DNA of 64,000 bases from Agrobacterium tumefaciens_K (lineage in GTDB: Bacteria; Pseudomonadota; Alphaproteobacteria; Rhizobiales; Rhizobiaceae): NCBI RefSeq assembly GCF_031801495.1, contig NZ_JAOEGC010000002.1:1798001-1862000 (forward strand), read 5' to 3'. Below, one piece after another: positions 1 to 7,448 of this stretch. Position numbers and translations under genes: made by a program. The notes beneath the pieces were generated by a model. The model had not been told where the DNA came from. It saw nothing but the letters and a program-made list of their open reading frames with translations, and did not search any database. How positions within the stretch are numbered: the stretch's first letter is position 1; each line of letters opens with the position of its first letter.

Positions 1-1224
1 GCCATGACGAAGGCGCTCGGCAGCAAGGGCCTGTCCCTGACGATCGTGCAGGATATCCGCGCCCGTGGGGCAGCCTTCGACGTGCAGATATCCGAGGCGG
101 CGAAAACGGAGGCCGCAACGGTCGAAAAAGAGTCGAGGTCAAAGCTTGTCAAAAATGCCGAGCTCGAAGGCTTTTTAAGCGCGGGGACTTACTTTCGCGC
201 GCTGGGCCAGATCAGCGAACTGACGACGGCGCTTTCGAACGAGACCTTGGAAGATGTTGCGCCTCGGACAGATGGAGATTTCGGGTTGGCGTTAGATCGG
301 GCCTTCGCAGTCCTGCGCCTACAGGTTTCCGGAGAGACTGACAGGGCAAACCTGACGGCCAATGACTTCGCCGGTGCAGGAGATGAAGGTTCGAATTTTC
401 TCGTCAAGCTCCTTGCGCCAATTTCACGTGGTCTTGCAGAATGGGGGGCGTCATCATCGGCCAAATCGGGTGACGCGATGTCGAACCTGATTTCCTCGGG
501 TCACGCGATGTTGTCGATTGCCTGGACGGCCATTGCCGCAGGAGCGACGTTGATGGTCGCGTCCTCCAACTGGTTTTTGTCCGCGGTCGGTGCAGGTGGG
601 GCAGCCGATTTCCTGCTCGGCTGGGGCAACTGGGTCATCGGAGCCCTCATGTTCATCGGCGGCTTACGCGCCTACGTGATTCCGATCCTTCCATTCCTAT
701 TCGTCCTTGCCGCCGGGATCGCTCTTGTCGCCGCCCTGCTTGAGGCGATGATCGCACTGCCGTTGTGGTGTCTGAAATGGCTGAAAATGGAGGGCGGCGA
801 CGACTTCGCCGCCGAGGGCGTGCGCATGGGGTTGATGCTGACCGTCAACGTCTTCCTGCGTCCGTCTCTCGCGATCCTCGCCTATTGCGGCTCCTACCCG
901 GTTTTCAACGTCGTTCTCAGGACGATGGATTCGATGTGGGCGACCGCCTTCCTCGCGCAGACTGGCGGCGCGGTCGTTGGCCTCATCGGTTTCCTCGTGA
1001 TGTCCATCATCCAGCTATACCTGACCTGGTACGTCAGCCTGAAGTTGTTCGGACAATCGTGGGCGCTTCCAGATCGAGTTCTCGGCTGGCTCGGCCTTCC
1101 GGGAACGGCGGGGGAATCGGGCATCGCCTCCGGGGCTATCGGCGGAATGCTCGGTCTTGCCGGACGCGGGTTATTGCCGAAAACTGGTATGGCGATGCTC
1201 ACCAAAGGAGGCAAATCGAAATGA
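1..1224 (+). CDS. DotA/TraY-type inner-membrane protein of a type IVB conjugation system (5' end probably cut)
   Basis: The reading frame is open to the window edge, and the first visible ATG is at 4, giving 406 residues. The first 150 residues are soluble and helical. About five hydrophobic segments follow, near residues 167-192, 201-222, 224-250, 275-297 and 318-348. The stretch around residues 224-290 (IPILPFLF..., then LEAMIALPLWCL..., then a charged loop and FLRPSL) has the layout of the C-terminal half of DotA (Legionella) and TraY (IncI plasmids), polytopic inner-membrane proteins needed for type IVB transfer. Those proteins are much longer, so this is likely a 3' portion of a gene starting upstream. 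Its stop overlaps the start of the next gene as ATGA, which marks a transfer operon. Family assignment is by recalled pattern, not alignment. Confidence 0.68.
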   Translation, partial: AMTKALGSKGLSLTIVQDIRARGAAFDVQISEAAKTEAATVEKESRSKLVKNAELEGFLSAGTYFRALGQISELTTALSNETLEDVAPRTDGDFGLALDRAFAVLRLQVSGETDRANLTANDFAGAGDEGSNFLVKLLAPISRGLAEWGASSSAKSGDAMSNLISSGHAMLSIAWTAIAAGATLMVASSNWFLSAVGAGGAADFLLGWGNWVIGALMFIGGLRAYVIPILPFLFVLAAGIALVAALLEAMIALPLWCLKWLKMEGGDDFAAEGVRMGLMLTVNVFLRPSLAILAYCGSYPVFNVVLRTMDSMWATAFLAQTGGAVVGLIGFLVMSIIQLYLTWYVSLKLFGQSWALPDRVLGWLGLPGTAGESGIASGAIGGMLGLAGRGLLPKTGMAMLTKGGKSK

Positions 1225-1394
1225 AGAAACTGATCTGGTGGACGGCTGGCGGGCTTGGTCTGGCAACGGCCTGCGGGCTGGCGGGACTTCATCACTTGTC
1301 GGCGTCAGTGGTGACGTTGACGGCATTTTGCTCGGTTCAAGGGGGCATCATTATGGCACTCGATACCCTTTCGCGCATAAGGGCTTCCTCATGA
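1221..1394 (+). CDS. Small membrane protein (57 aa) in the transfer operon
   Basis: The ATG at 1221 overlaps the stop of the DotA/TraY-like gene and is preceded by a strong ribosome site, AAAGGAGG, about 8 bases upstream. The product starts MKKLIWW and has two hydrophobic stretches (about residues 4-22 and 28-48), so it is probably a small inner-membrane or lipoprotein-like peptide. A Cys at residue 18 sits in a context (TACGLA) that loosely resembles a lipobox. Its stop overlaps the next start as ATGA, so translation is coupled on both sides. I do not recognise the family. Position and coupling suggest a part in the transfer apparatus. Confidence 0.6.
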   Translation: MKKLIWWTAGGLGLATACGLAGLHHLSASVVTLTAFCSVQGGIIMALDTLSRIRASS

Positions 1395-1891
1395 CTCCGC
1401 TGGACCTTCACATGGATAAAGCACAAGGGGTGATCGGGCAGTTTCTGGAATGGACTATACGGACGCCTTGGCGAGTCATCGTTGGTTTGGGGCTCCTGAT
1501 ACCAATGTCATCGACGGGGTTTTCTCCGGGGTACTACCTGCTGCGCGATGTTCTTGCCTTGATTACCACCGTCATCCTGATGGCGATCTCGACGGGGAAC
1601 GCGAGCGCCGAAACCTTCCGGTTTCCTGCTGCGGCGCGGGCGGCTTATGGTGTCCCGCAGGTCGACATTGCCATGTCCGTGTACATGCACCCTGATTGCG
1701 CAGGCCGTTGGTTTGTCGAATATCCGCCAGGCTTCGCGTTTCGGCGGGGGGGACCTAACGGGGGGAACCTCTACGGTAATCCTGGCAGGGGTTCGTATGA
1801 CGTCGCCATAAAAACAGACGCCTGCCCGTCGTGGGATTCCGATTACGTCGAACCTGCTCGCACAACCTGGCACAAAGTGGTCGTTTACTGA
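1391..1891 (+). CDS. Membrane-anchored protein of unknown function (166 aa) in the transfer operon
   Basis: The ATG at 1391 overlaps the preceding stop by four bases and has AAGGG 8 bases upstream. The frame is open further upstream, but that part lies inside the previous genes, so the coupled ATG is preferred. Residues about 28-68 hold one or two hydrophobic segments (RVIVGLGLLIPM, then VLALITTVILMAI). The C-terminal 90 residues are polar, rich in Gly, Pro and aromatic residues, contain two Cys (a possible disulphide), and would be periplasmic. No family is recognised. Operon position suggests a transfer accessory or an entry-exclusion-type protein, but nothing in the sequence decides this. 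Confidence 0.6.
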   Translation: MTPLDLHMDKAQGVIGQFLEWTIRTPWRVIVGLGLLIPMSSTGFSPGYYLLRDVLALITTVILMAISTGNASAETFRFPAAARAAYGVPQVDIAMSVYMHPDCAGRWFVEYPPGFAFRRGGPNGGNLYGNPGRGSYDVAIKTDACPSWDSDYVEPARTTWHKVVVY

Positions 1892-1899
1892 GAGGCCCC

Positions 1900-2271
1900 A
1901 TGAAAACGCTCCTGACCACCCTTTTCCTCGCCCTGGTGACCCTACCGGCTAACGCGGGATCGCTCCTGCAGCCGCCCGCCGACGCGCTACGCGTCGAGTT
2001 CACAAGTCCCGATACGTCGCCCGCTGATCGTCTCAAGGCAGGTCAGACGTTGACCGTGGGCGTCGTGGTCTCACGGTCGACGGGGGCCGTGGAGGTCGTG
2101 CCGACGGCAAAACCGGATTGGATGACCTACGACGCTGCCGCTCGCCAGTTTTCAGGGGTTCCCGTAGTCGGTGATCACGAGCTTTCGGTGCGCGTGACGG
2201 ACGCCGAAACGGGGCAAACGGCAACGGGTGTCCTGTCCTTCAACATCGATGCGATGCAGAGCAAGTTTTAA
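1900..2271 (+). CDS. Secreted protein with a putative Ig-like (He_PIG-type) fold, 123 aa
   Basis: The ATG at 1900 lies 9 bases after the previous stop, with GAGAGG just upstream. Residues 1-19 form a clear signal peptide ending LPANA. The mature part has the pattern PDWMTYD-AAARQFSG-VPVVGDHELSVRVTDAETG, typical of the small beta-sandwich Ig-like repeats found in surface adhesins (putative-Ig/He_PIG type). It is the last gene of the transfer operon in this window and is followed by a long untranslated region. A periplasmic or surface role in mating contact is an inference. Confidence 0.6.
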   Translation: MKTLLTTLFLALVTLPANAGSLLQPPADALRVEFTSPDTSPADRLKAGQTLTVGVVVSRSTGAVEVVPTAKPDWMTYDAAARQFSGVPVVGDHELSVRVTDAETGQTATGVLSFNIDAMQSKF

Positions 2272-2383
2272 AATACAATTTGCAACTTACTGTTTTTATT
2301 GATGTAAGGTCGTTTCCTTGTTGACGGATGTCGCGGGATCGCGCCATCCTTAAAACATCGAAGGAACGCAAGGAACTTCTGTG

Positions 2384-2524
2384 GTTATCTTCCCCCTTGA
2401 GGGCTCAGAAGAACCGTAACGGCGAGAAATTGCCTTTGCACTGTTATGTTTCCCCATGAGGGATTAGGAGAGATCAGGTCTTTGACTTGAAATGTCCGTC
2501 ATCGTTCCCCGCGAGGGATCATTT
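2384..2524. repeat. Three CRISPR-like direct repeats, degenerate
   Basis: Three related units of about 24 bases begin at 2384, 2443 and 2498 (spacings 59 and 55). Shared pattern: GTYATS, then TTYCCCC, 2-3 variable bases, GAGGG, then usually MTYA. Each can form a small C4/G3 hairpin. The intervening 30 or so bases are unique. Unit length and spacing recall type I CRISPR arrays, but the repeats are imperfect, spacing is uneven and no cas gene is in the window, so this may instead be an iterated binding site. Confidence 0.35.
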
Positions 2525-2613
2525 CGACCACCCAAAGGCGGCTCTGAAACATATGGGTTTGTCGGAATTCAAACTGACGAGACCACCGTTGACCGCCTCA
2601 CAGGCGGATTTGG

Positions 2614-2641
2614 AAAAGGGCGGCAGAAATGCCGCCCTTTT
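2614..2641. terminator. Rho-independent terminator, bidirectional
   Basis: A perfect 12-base inverted repeat (AAAAGGGCGGCA, loop GAAA) ends in TTTT on either strand. It separates the transfer operon and repeat region from the convergent methyltransferase gene. Confidence 0.8.
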
Positions 2642-2657
2642 GGCTTAGGGTGGTCAG

Positions 2658-4040
2658 TCAGATTCCCCCTTTATGCGTCATGTGAAAGTCCGTGACATCA
2701 TCGGGTGCATCGCCTTGCTCGGAATGGTACAGGCTTGGAGCTACGCCCCGCATCAACTCCTGAAGATCGATCGGGCGCGGACGACGGCGCTCTTCTCCGC
2801 CTTGCACGGGTTCCGGAGTATTGCCGTTGCGGGCGTTTTCAAAGGCGCGGTAATGGCGCAATGCCTGACGAAGATCAGATTTGGTGCTATTGCGGAGGCC
2901 TGCGAAACCGGGCGCACGTTCCAAAGCCGCGATCTCCAAGGCCTCATTCTCGAAAGTGCGGCCCAAGAGCATATACCGGGCACGTCCAAGGCTTGATTTG
3001 ATGTTGCGGGCGGTTGCGCGTGAGCGCTGATTGCCGCGGACAAGCCACTGCATGAAGCGCTCCTCCGTCTCCGGGGAAATCTTCCCTATCTGGCGGTCGA
3101 GAATGACCTTTCCGATGATTTCGGCTGCGGTCGGTGGAACGGCGTTGGCGATCATCACCATGATGCGGCGCTTGTTCTTCGAACACCATTTCCAGCCCTC
3201 AGGAAAACCTTGGATACGGGACAGGAATTTCTGGTGGCCAACAGCGGCGTCCTCCAGCGGAGCGCTGTCGTTCGGGTGTGCCTCGTACTTTGCCTTCAGC
3301 GCTGCCGACGGAGGCTCGCCCGAGGTTCTGGTAATCGTCGCATAGGGCTCATCAACGCTACGGACGGCACGGCCGGCGCGAAGCGGCCGCGTGTAGACAT
3401 GTCCTTTCACGACGATATCGAGATTGTATTCCGGTCGCCACTGGTTCTCCGCAGTCGGCATTTCTCCCATCTCTTTGGCGAATGCCCGCCGCACGGATTT
3501 CGGAACGTCCGTCGCCGCGTCCGAAATGGCACCTTCGATAAAGCCGTCACGTTCGCCGAGGCGTCCCACGACGATCAGGCGACGTCGCGCCTCTGGTGTG
3601 TTGTAGTGGGAGAAATCGACCCGGCACTCTGAGATACCGTAGCCAGCTTTTTTCAGCATGGCGCGGGCTTCTGCCCATGAACGGGACCGCGCAGCCTGGA
3701 TGACATTCTCCATGATGAACCATTCCGGGCGGACCGATGCGATCGTGATCGCGTATGCCAGGGTCAGTCGGGCGTTCTTGCCCTCCGCACGCTTGCCGGC
3801 CACGGAGAAGTCTTGGCATGGAGGGCCACCCGCGATGAGGTCGGGTTTCAGGTCCACGATATCCGGGATGATTCCGAGAAGATCGGACAGATCGCGTTGA
3901 TGGACGTGGTCGCCAATGTTGGTGCGGTAGGTCTCGACGGCGTCTGGCATGCTGTCATAAGCAGCGACAACGTCAAAGCCGGCGCGCTGGAGCCCCAGCG
4001 ACATACCACCTGCACCACAGAAAAGTTCCACAACCTTCAT
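2658..4040 (-). CDS. DNA (cytosine-5-)-methyltransferase, Dcm family
   Basis: Transfers a methyl group from S-adenosylmethionine to C5 of cytosine in a specific DNA site. Numbering from the ATG at 4040 (460 aa): motif I FCGAGGMSLG (about 7-16, SAM binding), motif IV GGPPCQ (71-76, catalytic Cys75), motif VI ENV (111-113), motif VIII EARRRLIVVG (150-159), target-recognition region about 190-270, motif IX around RSVDEPYATITR, and motif X NAVPP (about 300). Beyond motif X lies an extra C-terminal segment of about 145 residues, Arg-rich and of unknown role. A GTG at 4070 is also in frame, but the ATG has AGGAAG well placed upstream. No restriction enzyme gene is adjacent, so it may be an orphan or protective methylase. 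A broken vsr gene near 17.2 kb in the same island is a natural partner. Confidence 0.9.
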   Translation of the reverse strand: MKVVELFCGAGGMSLGLQRAGFDVVAAYDSMPDAVETYRTNIGDHVHQRDLSDLLGIIPDIVDLKPDLIAGGPPCQDFSVAGKRAEGKNARLTLAYAITIASVRPEWFIMENVIQAARSRSWAEARAMLKKAGYGISECRVDFSHYNTPEARRRLIVVGRLGERDGFIEGAISDAATDVPKSVRRAFAKEMGEMPTAENQWRPEYNLDIVVKGHVYTRPLRAGRAVRSVDEPYATITRTSGEPPSAALKAKYEAHPNDSAPLEDAAVGHQKFLSRIQGFPEGWKWCSKNKRRIMVMIANAVPPTAAEIIGKVILDRQIGKISPETEERFMQWLVRGNQRSRATARNIKSSLGRARYMLLGRTFENEALEIAALERAPGFAGLRNSTKSDLRQALRHYRAFENARNGNTPEPVQGGEERRRPRPIDLQELMRGVAPSLYHSEQGDAPDDVTDFHMTHKGGI

Positions 4041-4209
4041 TCGCTCTTCCTTTCGCACGGCCCGTTTCACGAGCTGTGTAGCGGTGGCGTGTTAATGGAA
4101 GTCCGAAAAAGTCGTTAAAGGTTTATCGAAGGTGTAAATTCCTTGATATCGAAATTAAACACCCATCACGTAGTTCTACATGACGCTGATGCGGGCAGAT
4201 GCCCGCCAT

Positions 4210-4428
4210 TTAATGCTTCGCTTCCCGGTGCCCGATTTCGCTGATCAGTTCCCATGCATCGCCAAGAGCGGCGTGGATTTTCTCCATCTTTTTCGCGACC
4301 GCTGTCCCGTTTGGTGTTCCGAGGTCGGAAAAACGGGCTGCTATAGAGCCTACCTCATTGCGGAGACGACAATATGTGTCGCGGTTCATGGGGAATTTTT
4401 CGACTGGTATATCGGAGAATTTGGTCAT
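4210..4428 (-). CDS. Small hypothetical protein (72 aa)
   Basis: The product starts MTKFSDIPVEKFPMNRD and is probably helical: mixed charged residues, no membrane segment, no signal. It is the last gene of a tightly packed minus-strand operon, 16 bases after the 55-residue membrane protein upstream. No recognised family. The 170 bases between its stop and the methyltransferase start hold no gene I can support. Confidence 0.5.
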   Translation of the reverse strand: MTKFSDIPVEKFPMNRDTYCRLRNEVGSIAARFSDLGTPNGTAVAKKMEKIHAALGDAWELISEIGHREAKH

Positions 4429-4444
4429 GATTTTTCACGGGTTC

Positions 4445-4612
4445 TCATGTTGAAAGGCGAACGTAAGCAGTCGCAAGCGAATTTGCCGCGCCGTAAACAA
4501 TCATGGCGGCCCCCAGGAAGTTGAAGACTTTGTTTTGCCAACGCGAACAGAGACTGTTGTCGCCAAGGATAGCGAAACCGAGGAAAAGGAAGAGTACATT
4601 GATATCGTCCAC
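4445..4612 (-). CDS. Very small membrane protein (55 aa, GTG start)
   Basis: A short frame begins with GTG at 4612, three bases after the stop... of the 112-residue gene region, and ends TGA at 4445-4447. An in-frame stop lies just upstream, so the start must be near this GTG; GAGGAAG directly precedes it, closer than usual. The peptide has two hydrophobic stretches (NVLFLFLGFAIL and VFNFLGAAMIVYGAA) separated by a short polar loop, giving a two-helix hairpin. It fills the gap between two neighbours with no spare DNA, which supports it being real. Function unknown. Confidence 0.45.
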   Translation of the reverse strand: MDDINVLFLFLGFAILGDNSLCSRWQNKVFNFLGAAMIVYGAANSLATAYVRLST

Positions 4613-4617
4613 CTTCC

Positions 4618-4956
4618 TCAGGCCTCGGTCTCAAAGGATTGTACTCCCACCGGCCTGAACGCCGCTGCCAAAAAACGGTCCCGTGCCGCCTCGGCCTTCT
4701 CCCCAGCCCGGATGACGTCCTCCATGTCGCTGAAGTCACATTCATATTCGGTCGTGTAACTTCCGAGATGCTGACGCAGCACACGACGGGCATCTTCATC
4801 GCCCTCGCCATCGCTCCCGATGAGATCGAACCGGACGCAGCTCTTGCCTGGGATGCCCTCAATGATGGGCTCGACCCATTCGAAGTTTCCCGCTGGATCG
4901 ACAATCGCCAGTTTGCCGTCGAAGCCGAAGTCGTCGAATTTGAATTTCGCGTTCAT
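4618..4956 (-). CDS. Hypothetical protein (112 aa)
   Basis: Starts MNAKFKFDDFGFDGKLAIVD and is acidic overall, with no membrane segment or signal. The N-terminal half has alternating hydrophobic residues (beta-rich), the C-terminal half reads as helix (DMEDVIRAGEKAEAARDRFL). Its ATG overlaps the stop of the RHH-like gene upstream as ATGA, so translation is coupled. I do not recognise a family; small plasmid or element proteins of this type are common and uncharacterised. Confidence 0.6.
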   Translation of the reverse strand: MNAKFKFDDFGFDGKLAIVDPAGNFEWVEPIIEGIPGKSCVRFDLIGSDGEGDEDARRVLRQHLGSYTTEYECDFSDMEDVIRAGEKAEAARDRFLAAAFRPVGVQSFETEA

Positions 4957-5150
4957 GCATGTTTTCCTTGTTTGATGGCTTTTTGAACGAGGGTGGTGAC
5001 AACCTCCCGGATCGTCATTTCATGTTGCGCGGCGTGAACCTTCAGCGCTGTCAGCGTTCCGGAAGGAAGGTCCACCGTCAGTCTGTCCGCGCGGCCTCGT
5101 CGCGATGGGCGGCCTTGTTTGGTGAAGGATGCCTGAACCATGTCACGCAT
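4953..5150 (-). CDS. Small ribbon-helix-helix-like protein (65 aa)
   Basis: From the ATG at 5150 the product reads MRDMVQASFTKQG, then a basic stretch (RPSRRGRADR), then LTVDLPSGTLTALKVHAAQHEMTI (in pieces: beta strand LTVDL, helix LTALKVHAAQ, helix TIREVVTTLVQKAI). A short strand followed by two helices is the ribbon-helix-helix fold used by small DNA-binding repressors and plasmid partition proteins such as ParG or ParD. The frame is open another 33 codons upstream, but that part overlaps the previous gene, and a start at 5150 gives a normal 8-base overlap. It could be the autoregulator of this small-gene operon. Confidence 0.55.
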   Translation of the reverse strand: MRDMVQASFTKQGRPSRRGRADRLTVDLPSGTLTALKVHAAQHEMTIREVVTTLVQKAIKQGKHA

Positions 5151-5454
5151 CTTCGATAACAAAGAAGCGGGCAATCGTGTCTTCGTTGGCGTGCTGTTCG
5201 GCGAAATCGCGAGCTTCCGACGTGTCAATAGCATGCAGCCCCTCGCCACCTGACCGCCCGCCCTGGACAGACTGAGCCCACCGGGTCATCGCTCCTCCGT
5301 GCCCAGCGAGGAAGAAACGTCCGCGAGGCGTTCGGTACAGAGACGTGACCTCGTAACGAAAATCTCCCCTATCGGAGTCGCTCTCGAAAGAGCAGATTTC
5401 CTCCGCCGTCGCCGTGTTGTAGCGGAGACCGTCGATGATTTTGCTGATGTTCAT
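5143..5454 (-). CDS. Conserved hypothetical plasmid/element protein (103 aa)
   Basis: The chosen ATG at 5454 (MNISKIIDGLRYNT) has AAAGGGAA upstream; the frame is open further 5' but that extension is low-complexity and unsupported. The composition RYEVTSLYRTPRGRFFLAG-HGG resembles a family of small proteins common on plasmids and conjugative elements (N-terminal 'kiingl.y.t.tA', then 'lYrt.rG.wFl...g'), of unknown function. The 190 bases between it and the gene at 5644 contain no separate gene I can support. Confidence 0.6.
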   Translation of the reverse strand: MNISKIIDGLRYNTATAEEICSFESDSDRGDFRYEVTSLYRTPRGRFFLAGHGGAMTRWAQSVQGGRSGGEGLHAIDTSEARDFAEQHANEDTIARFFVIEDA

Positions 5455-5643
5455 TCCATTCCCTTTCCATTGACCTTCGGGCAAAGCTTCGCCGCCGCGC
5501 GAAGGCGCGTTATTCTCTGTTTCTACTTCCGTTTTCAGGAACTCATTTGATGTGGACAGGTGCGTTTGTGACTGCCCACATACAAAGTGTTGGAGCATTC
5601 CGACGGTGACGCAAGAGCGAAAATGCGCCGACGGTGAAGTTTT

Positions 5644-5952
5644 TTACGACACCAGAACAGGGCCGCTGACGATGCGGCGGATAGCTTCCTCGACAGCCGC
5701 GACGGCTTCTTCCCGGGTATGGACGATGCCGTTGGCAAGGGAGCGGAGGCGCTGCGGATAGCCGTCCTTGTCGCGAGACTGCATGGCTGGAATGTCGACG
5801 GAATAAACCCACCGTGCATCGGGGCATTTCCGGAGCTCTTCGATCCAGACGCACATCACATGCGGATATGATGGATGATCGACCTCAGCGGCATCGTGGA
5901 CGGCGAACTCGTATTCGGCGTTGTACCAGTCAATCGCGATAGCGGTCATCAT
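5644..5952 (-). CDS. Hypothetical protein (102 aa)
   Basis: Starts MMTAIAIDWYNAEYEF, soluble and acidic, with a C-terminal helix (TREEAVAAVEEAIRRIV). The ATG at 5952 overlaps the stop of the small membrane gene upstream and is preceded by AGGAGG 8 bases before it, an almost ideal ribosome site; ATG at 5949 is the alternative. No recognised domain. Part of the same minus-strand operon of small genes. Confidence 0.6.
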   Translation of the reverse strand: MMTAIAIDWYNAEYEFAVHDAAEVDHPSYPHVMCVWIEELRKCPDARWVYSVDIPAMQSRDKDGYPQRLRSLANGIVHTREEAVAAVEEAIRRIVSGPVLVS

Positions 5953-6113
5953 GCATGCCTCCTGACGAGTTTGCCGACGATCAGCAATGGGAGCACGATC
6001 CAGACAATGAGGTTGCCGGCCTCGACCGCATCCGGGGCTTTGATGGCGACGGTGTAAAGGATTGCAAAAAATAGCATGGCAATTGGCAGGCAGAGGACTC
6101 GTAAAACAAGCAT
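5949..6113 (-). CDS. Very small membrane protein (54 aa)
   Basis: The ATG at 6113 follows AAAGGAAC by about 5 bases. The peptide MLVLRVLCLPIAMLFF... has two hydrophobic helices (about residues 2-24 and 35-49) joined by a short acidic loop (KAPDAVEAG), ending KLVRRHA. This is the same hairpin layout as the 55-residue protein at 4445-4612, though the two are not obviously related in sequence. Its stop overlaps the next start as ATGA. Function unknown. Confidence 0.55.
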   Translation of the reverse strand: MLVLRVLCLPIAMLFFAILYTVAIKAPDAVEAGNLIVWIVLPLLIVGKLVRRHA

Positions 6114-6143
6114 GTCATGTTCCTTTATGTGGGAATGTGGGTT

Positions 6144-6410
6144 TCAGGTGCGCGAAAAACGCCGAAATGCCTGGATACCGTCACGTTGGATTTCCCGTTT
6201 CATCTCGTCAGCGGCACCGGGTAGACGTGACTTCCCGACGAGGCGGCGCACGGACGTCGCCTTCTCTACCGCGTAGATGGATGCCACGTAGCAGAGGAGA
6301 CCCCCGCACGGTGCCCGCTCGTTAACCTCCTCGATCAACAGGTTAAAGGTCAGACTCGGAATGAGTGTGGTCTTCACTGCCATTTGAACCTCGAAAGCGA
6401 CTGTTTTCAT
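6144..6410 (-). CDS. Hypothetical protein (88 aa), first gene of the small-gene operon
   Basis: Starts MKTVAFEVQMAVKTT, with a strand-rich N-terminus, a short hydrophobic piece with two Cys (GGLLCYVASIYA) and a basic C-terminus. No good ribosome site is visible, so this is the weakest member of the operon. It lies 30 bases before the 54-residue membrane gene. No family recognised. Confidence 0.4.
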   Translation of the reverse strand: MKTVAFEVQMAVKTTLIPSLTFNLLIEEVNERAPCGGLLCYVASIYAVEKATSVRRLVGKSRLPGAADEMKREIQRDGIQAFRRFSRT

Positions 6411-7241
6411 TGATCTATTTATAACATTTAGAAAGAATCGAGCCCAGGGAATAACGCGGAAGGGTTGAGTTGTGCCGGAGGCGGAGTTAACGGGATCGCT
6501 AGAACTTTAAGGGTTCTTTTTGAAAACCGTGCTCCCTGTTCGATGCGGGCCGCAGGCCAAGCTTCGAACCCGCGCGCAGCGTGGTCTTGTGATGCTCCCC
6601 GTCCCGATGCCTCCAATCCGACCGGCACGCGCAACGGCAGTCACCCGAAGGGCCGAAGCAACGCGGCGGACGGCACCGCCGTTGACATAGTGAGCATGTC
6701 GGTAGGCTTGCTGGTGAGGGTGGGGAAATGGTTTCAGGGGTATCTTGGCCCATCCGAACGTACAAACTTGTTGTACGAGGCTCTATACGCGCCCGCAGAA
6801 CGCCTTTGACTACAAAATGGTCCCGTGGACCATTGGGGCGCGGGAAGCGCGTCTGCGACGAAGAAGAACGCACCAGAGCTCCAAGCATAGCGGTCCCCGG
6901 TGACGGAGATGGCGCGGGAATTCGCACATGCCAAGAACGATCAAAAGGGCCACCGCGAGAGATTCAACACAGATGTGCTAGTCGGCTTCATGCCTTTTTT
7001 ATCTTGCCACATGAGAAGTTTTAACCGCCATCAGTTTGACGCAGACCGCGCTACCACCTTTAAGAGGGACCTTTTTCGGGCAGGAGAGTGCCAAGTGCCG
7101 CCATCTGTGCCGAAACGGAAATTCAAGATGAAGAAACGGTCATTGCTACGACAACAAATCATCCTTTTTTTGCTCGGCAGGCCATGCGTCTGCAGGTAGT
7201 ATAGGCTCGGAGAGAATACTGACCAGGTTTTCAACTTTCAC
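6411..7241. other. 830-base region without a supported gene; two inverted repeats
   Basis: Open frames here are short, lack ribosome sites and have unlikely composition. Two inverted repeats stand out: 6759-6777 (7-base arms CGTACAA, 5-base centre) and 6816-6834 (8-base arms AATGGTCC, centre CGT). A GC hairpin lies at 6664-6681 with TTGACA directly after it. It could hold promoters for the operon to the left, an origin of transfer, or gene remains. Confidence 0.4.
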
Positions 7242-7448
7242 TCACACTCGTGAATAGGGATACGCATTCTTAATGTAGGTGTTCAAAAATTGTCCCTTTG
7301 AAGGGGCGCTCATTAGTTGCTCGTAGAGAGCGATAGAAACATTGTAGTACTGATACACAGTCCCGCTAGTGAACTCCACTTCGAGGGTTTCTGTCGCTTC
7401 ATCATAACCAATGGATACCAAATTTGTTGATCCAACATGTTCACGCAT
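7242..7448 (-). CDS. KTSC-domain protein (68 aa), third gene of the SIR2-HerA operon
   Basis: From the ATG at 7448 the product reads MREHVGSTNLVSIGYDEATE, then LEVEFTSGTVYQYYNV, then a helix and a C-terminal IKNAYPYSRV. This matches the KTSC domain (pattern S..l..igYd....L.v.F.sG..Y.Y..V, ending near Y.y.r), which is known as a stand-alone domain or fused to lysyl-tRNA synthetase-like and other proteins; its function is not established. The start lies inside the last codons of the HerA gene (8-base overlap), so it is translated with it. AAGGA is 5 bases upstream of this ATG. Its placement suggests it belongs to the defence operon, but this is inference. Confidence 0.75.
   Translation of the reverse strand: MREHVGSTNLVSIGYDEATETLEVEFTSGTVYQYYNVSIALYEQLMSAPSKGQFLNTYIKNAYPYSRV

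Noticed and set aside
765..1220. Upstream extension of the 57-residue gene
   Set aside because: It lies inside the DotA/TraY-like gene in another frame, and the strong ribosome site is directly before 1221.
2384..2524. A functional CRISPR array
   Set aside because: Three imperfect units with uneven spacing and no cas genes do not support an active array; kept only as a repeat.
6570..6600. T-arm-like string (ttcgaaccc) suggesting a tRNA fragment
   Set aside because: No acceptor stem, D arm or anticodon arm can be built around it.
6900..7199. Possible 99-residue protein on the plus strand
   Set aside because: No ribosome site, unlikely composition, and no neighbours in the same direction.
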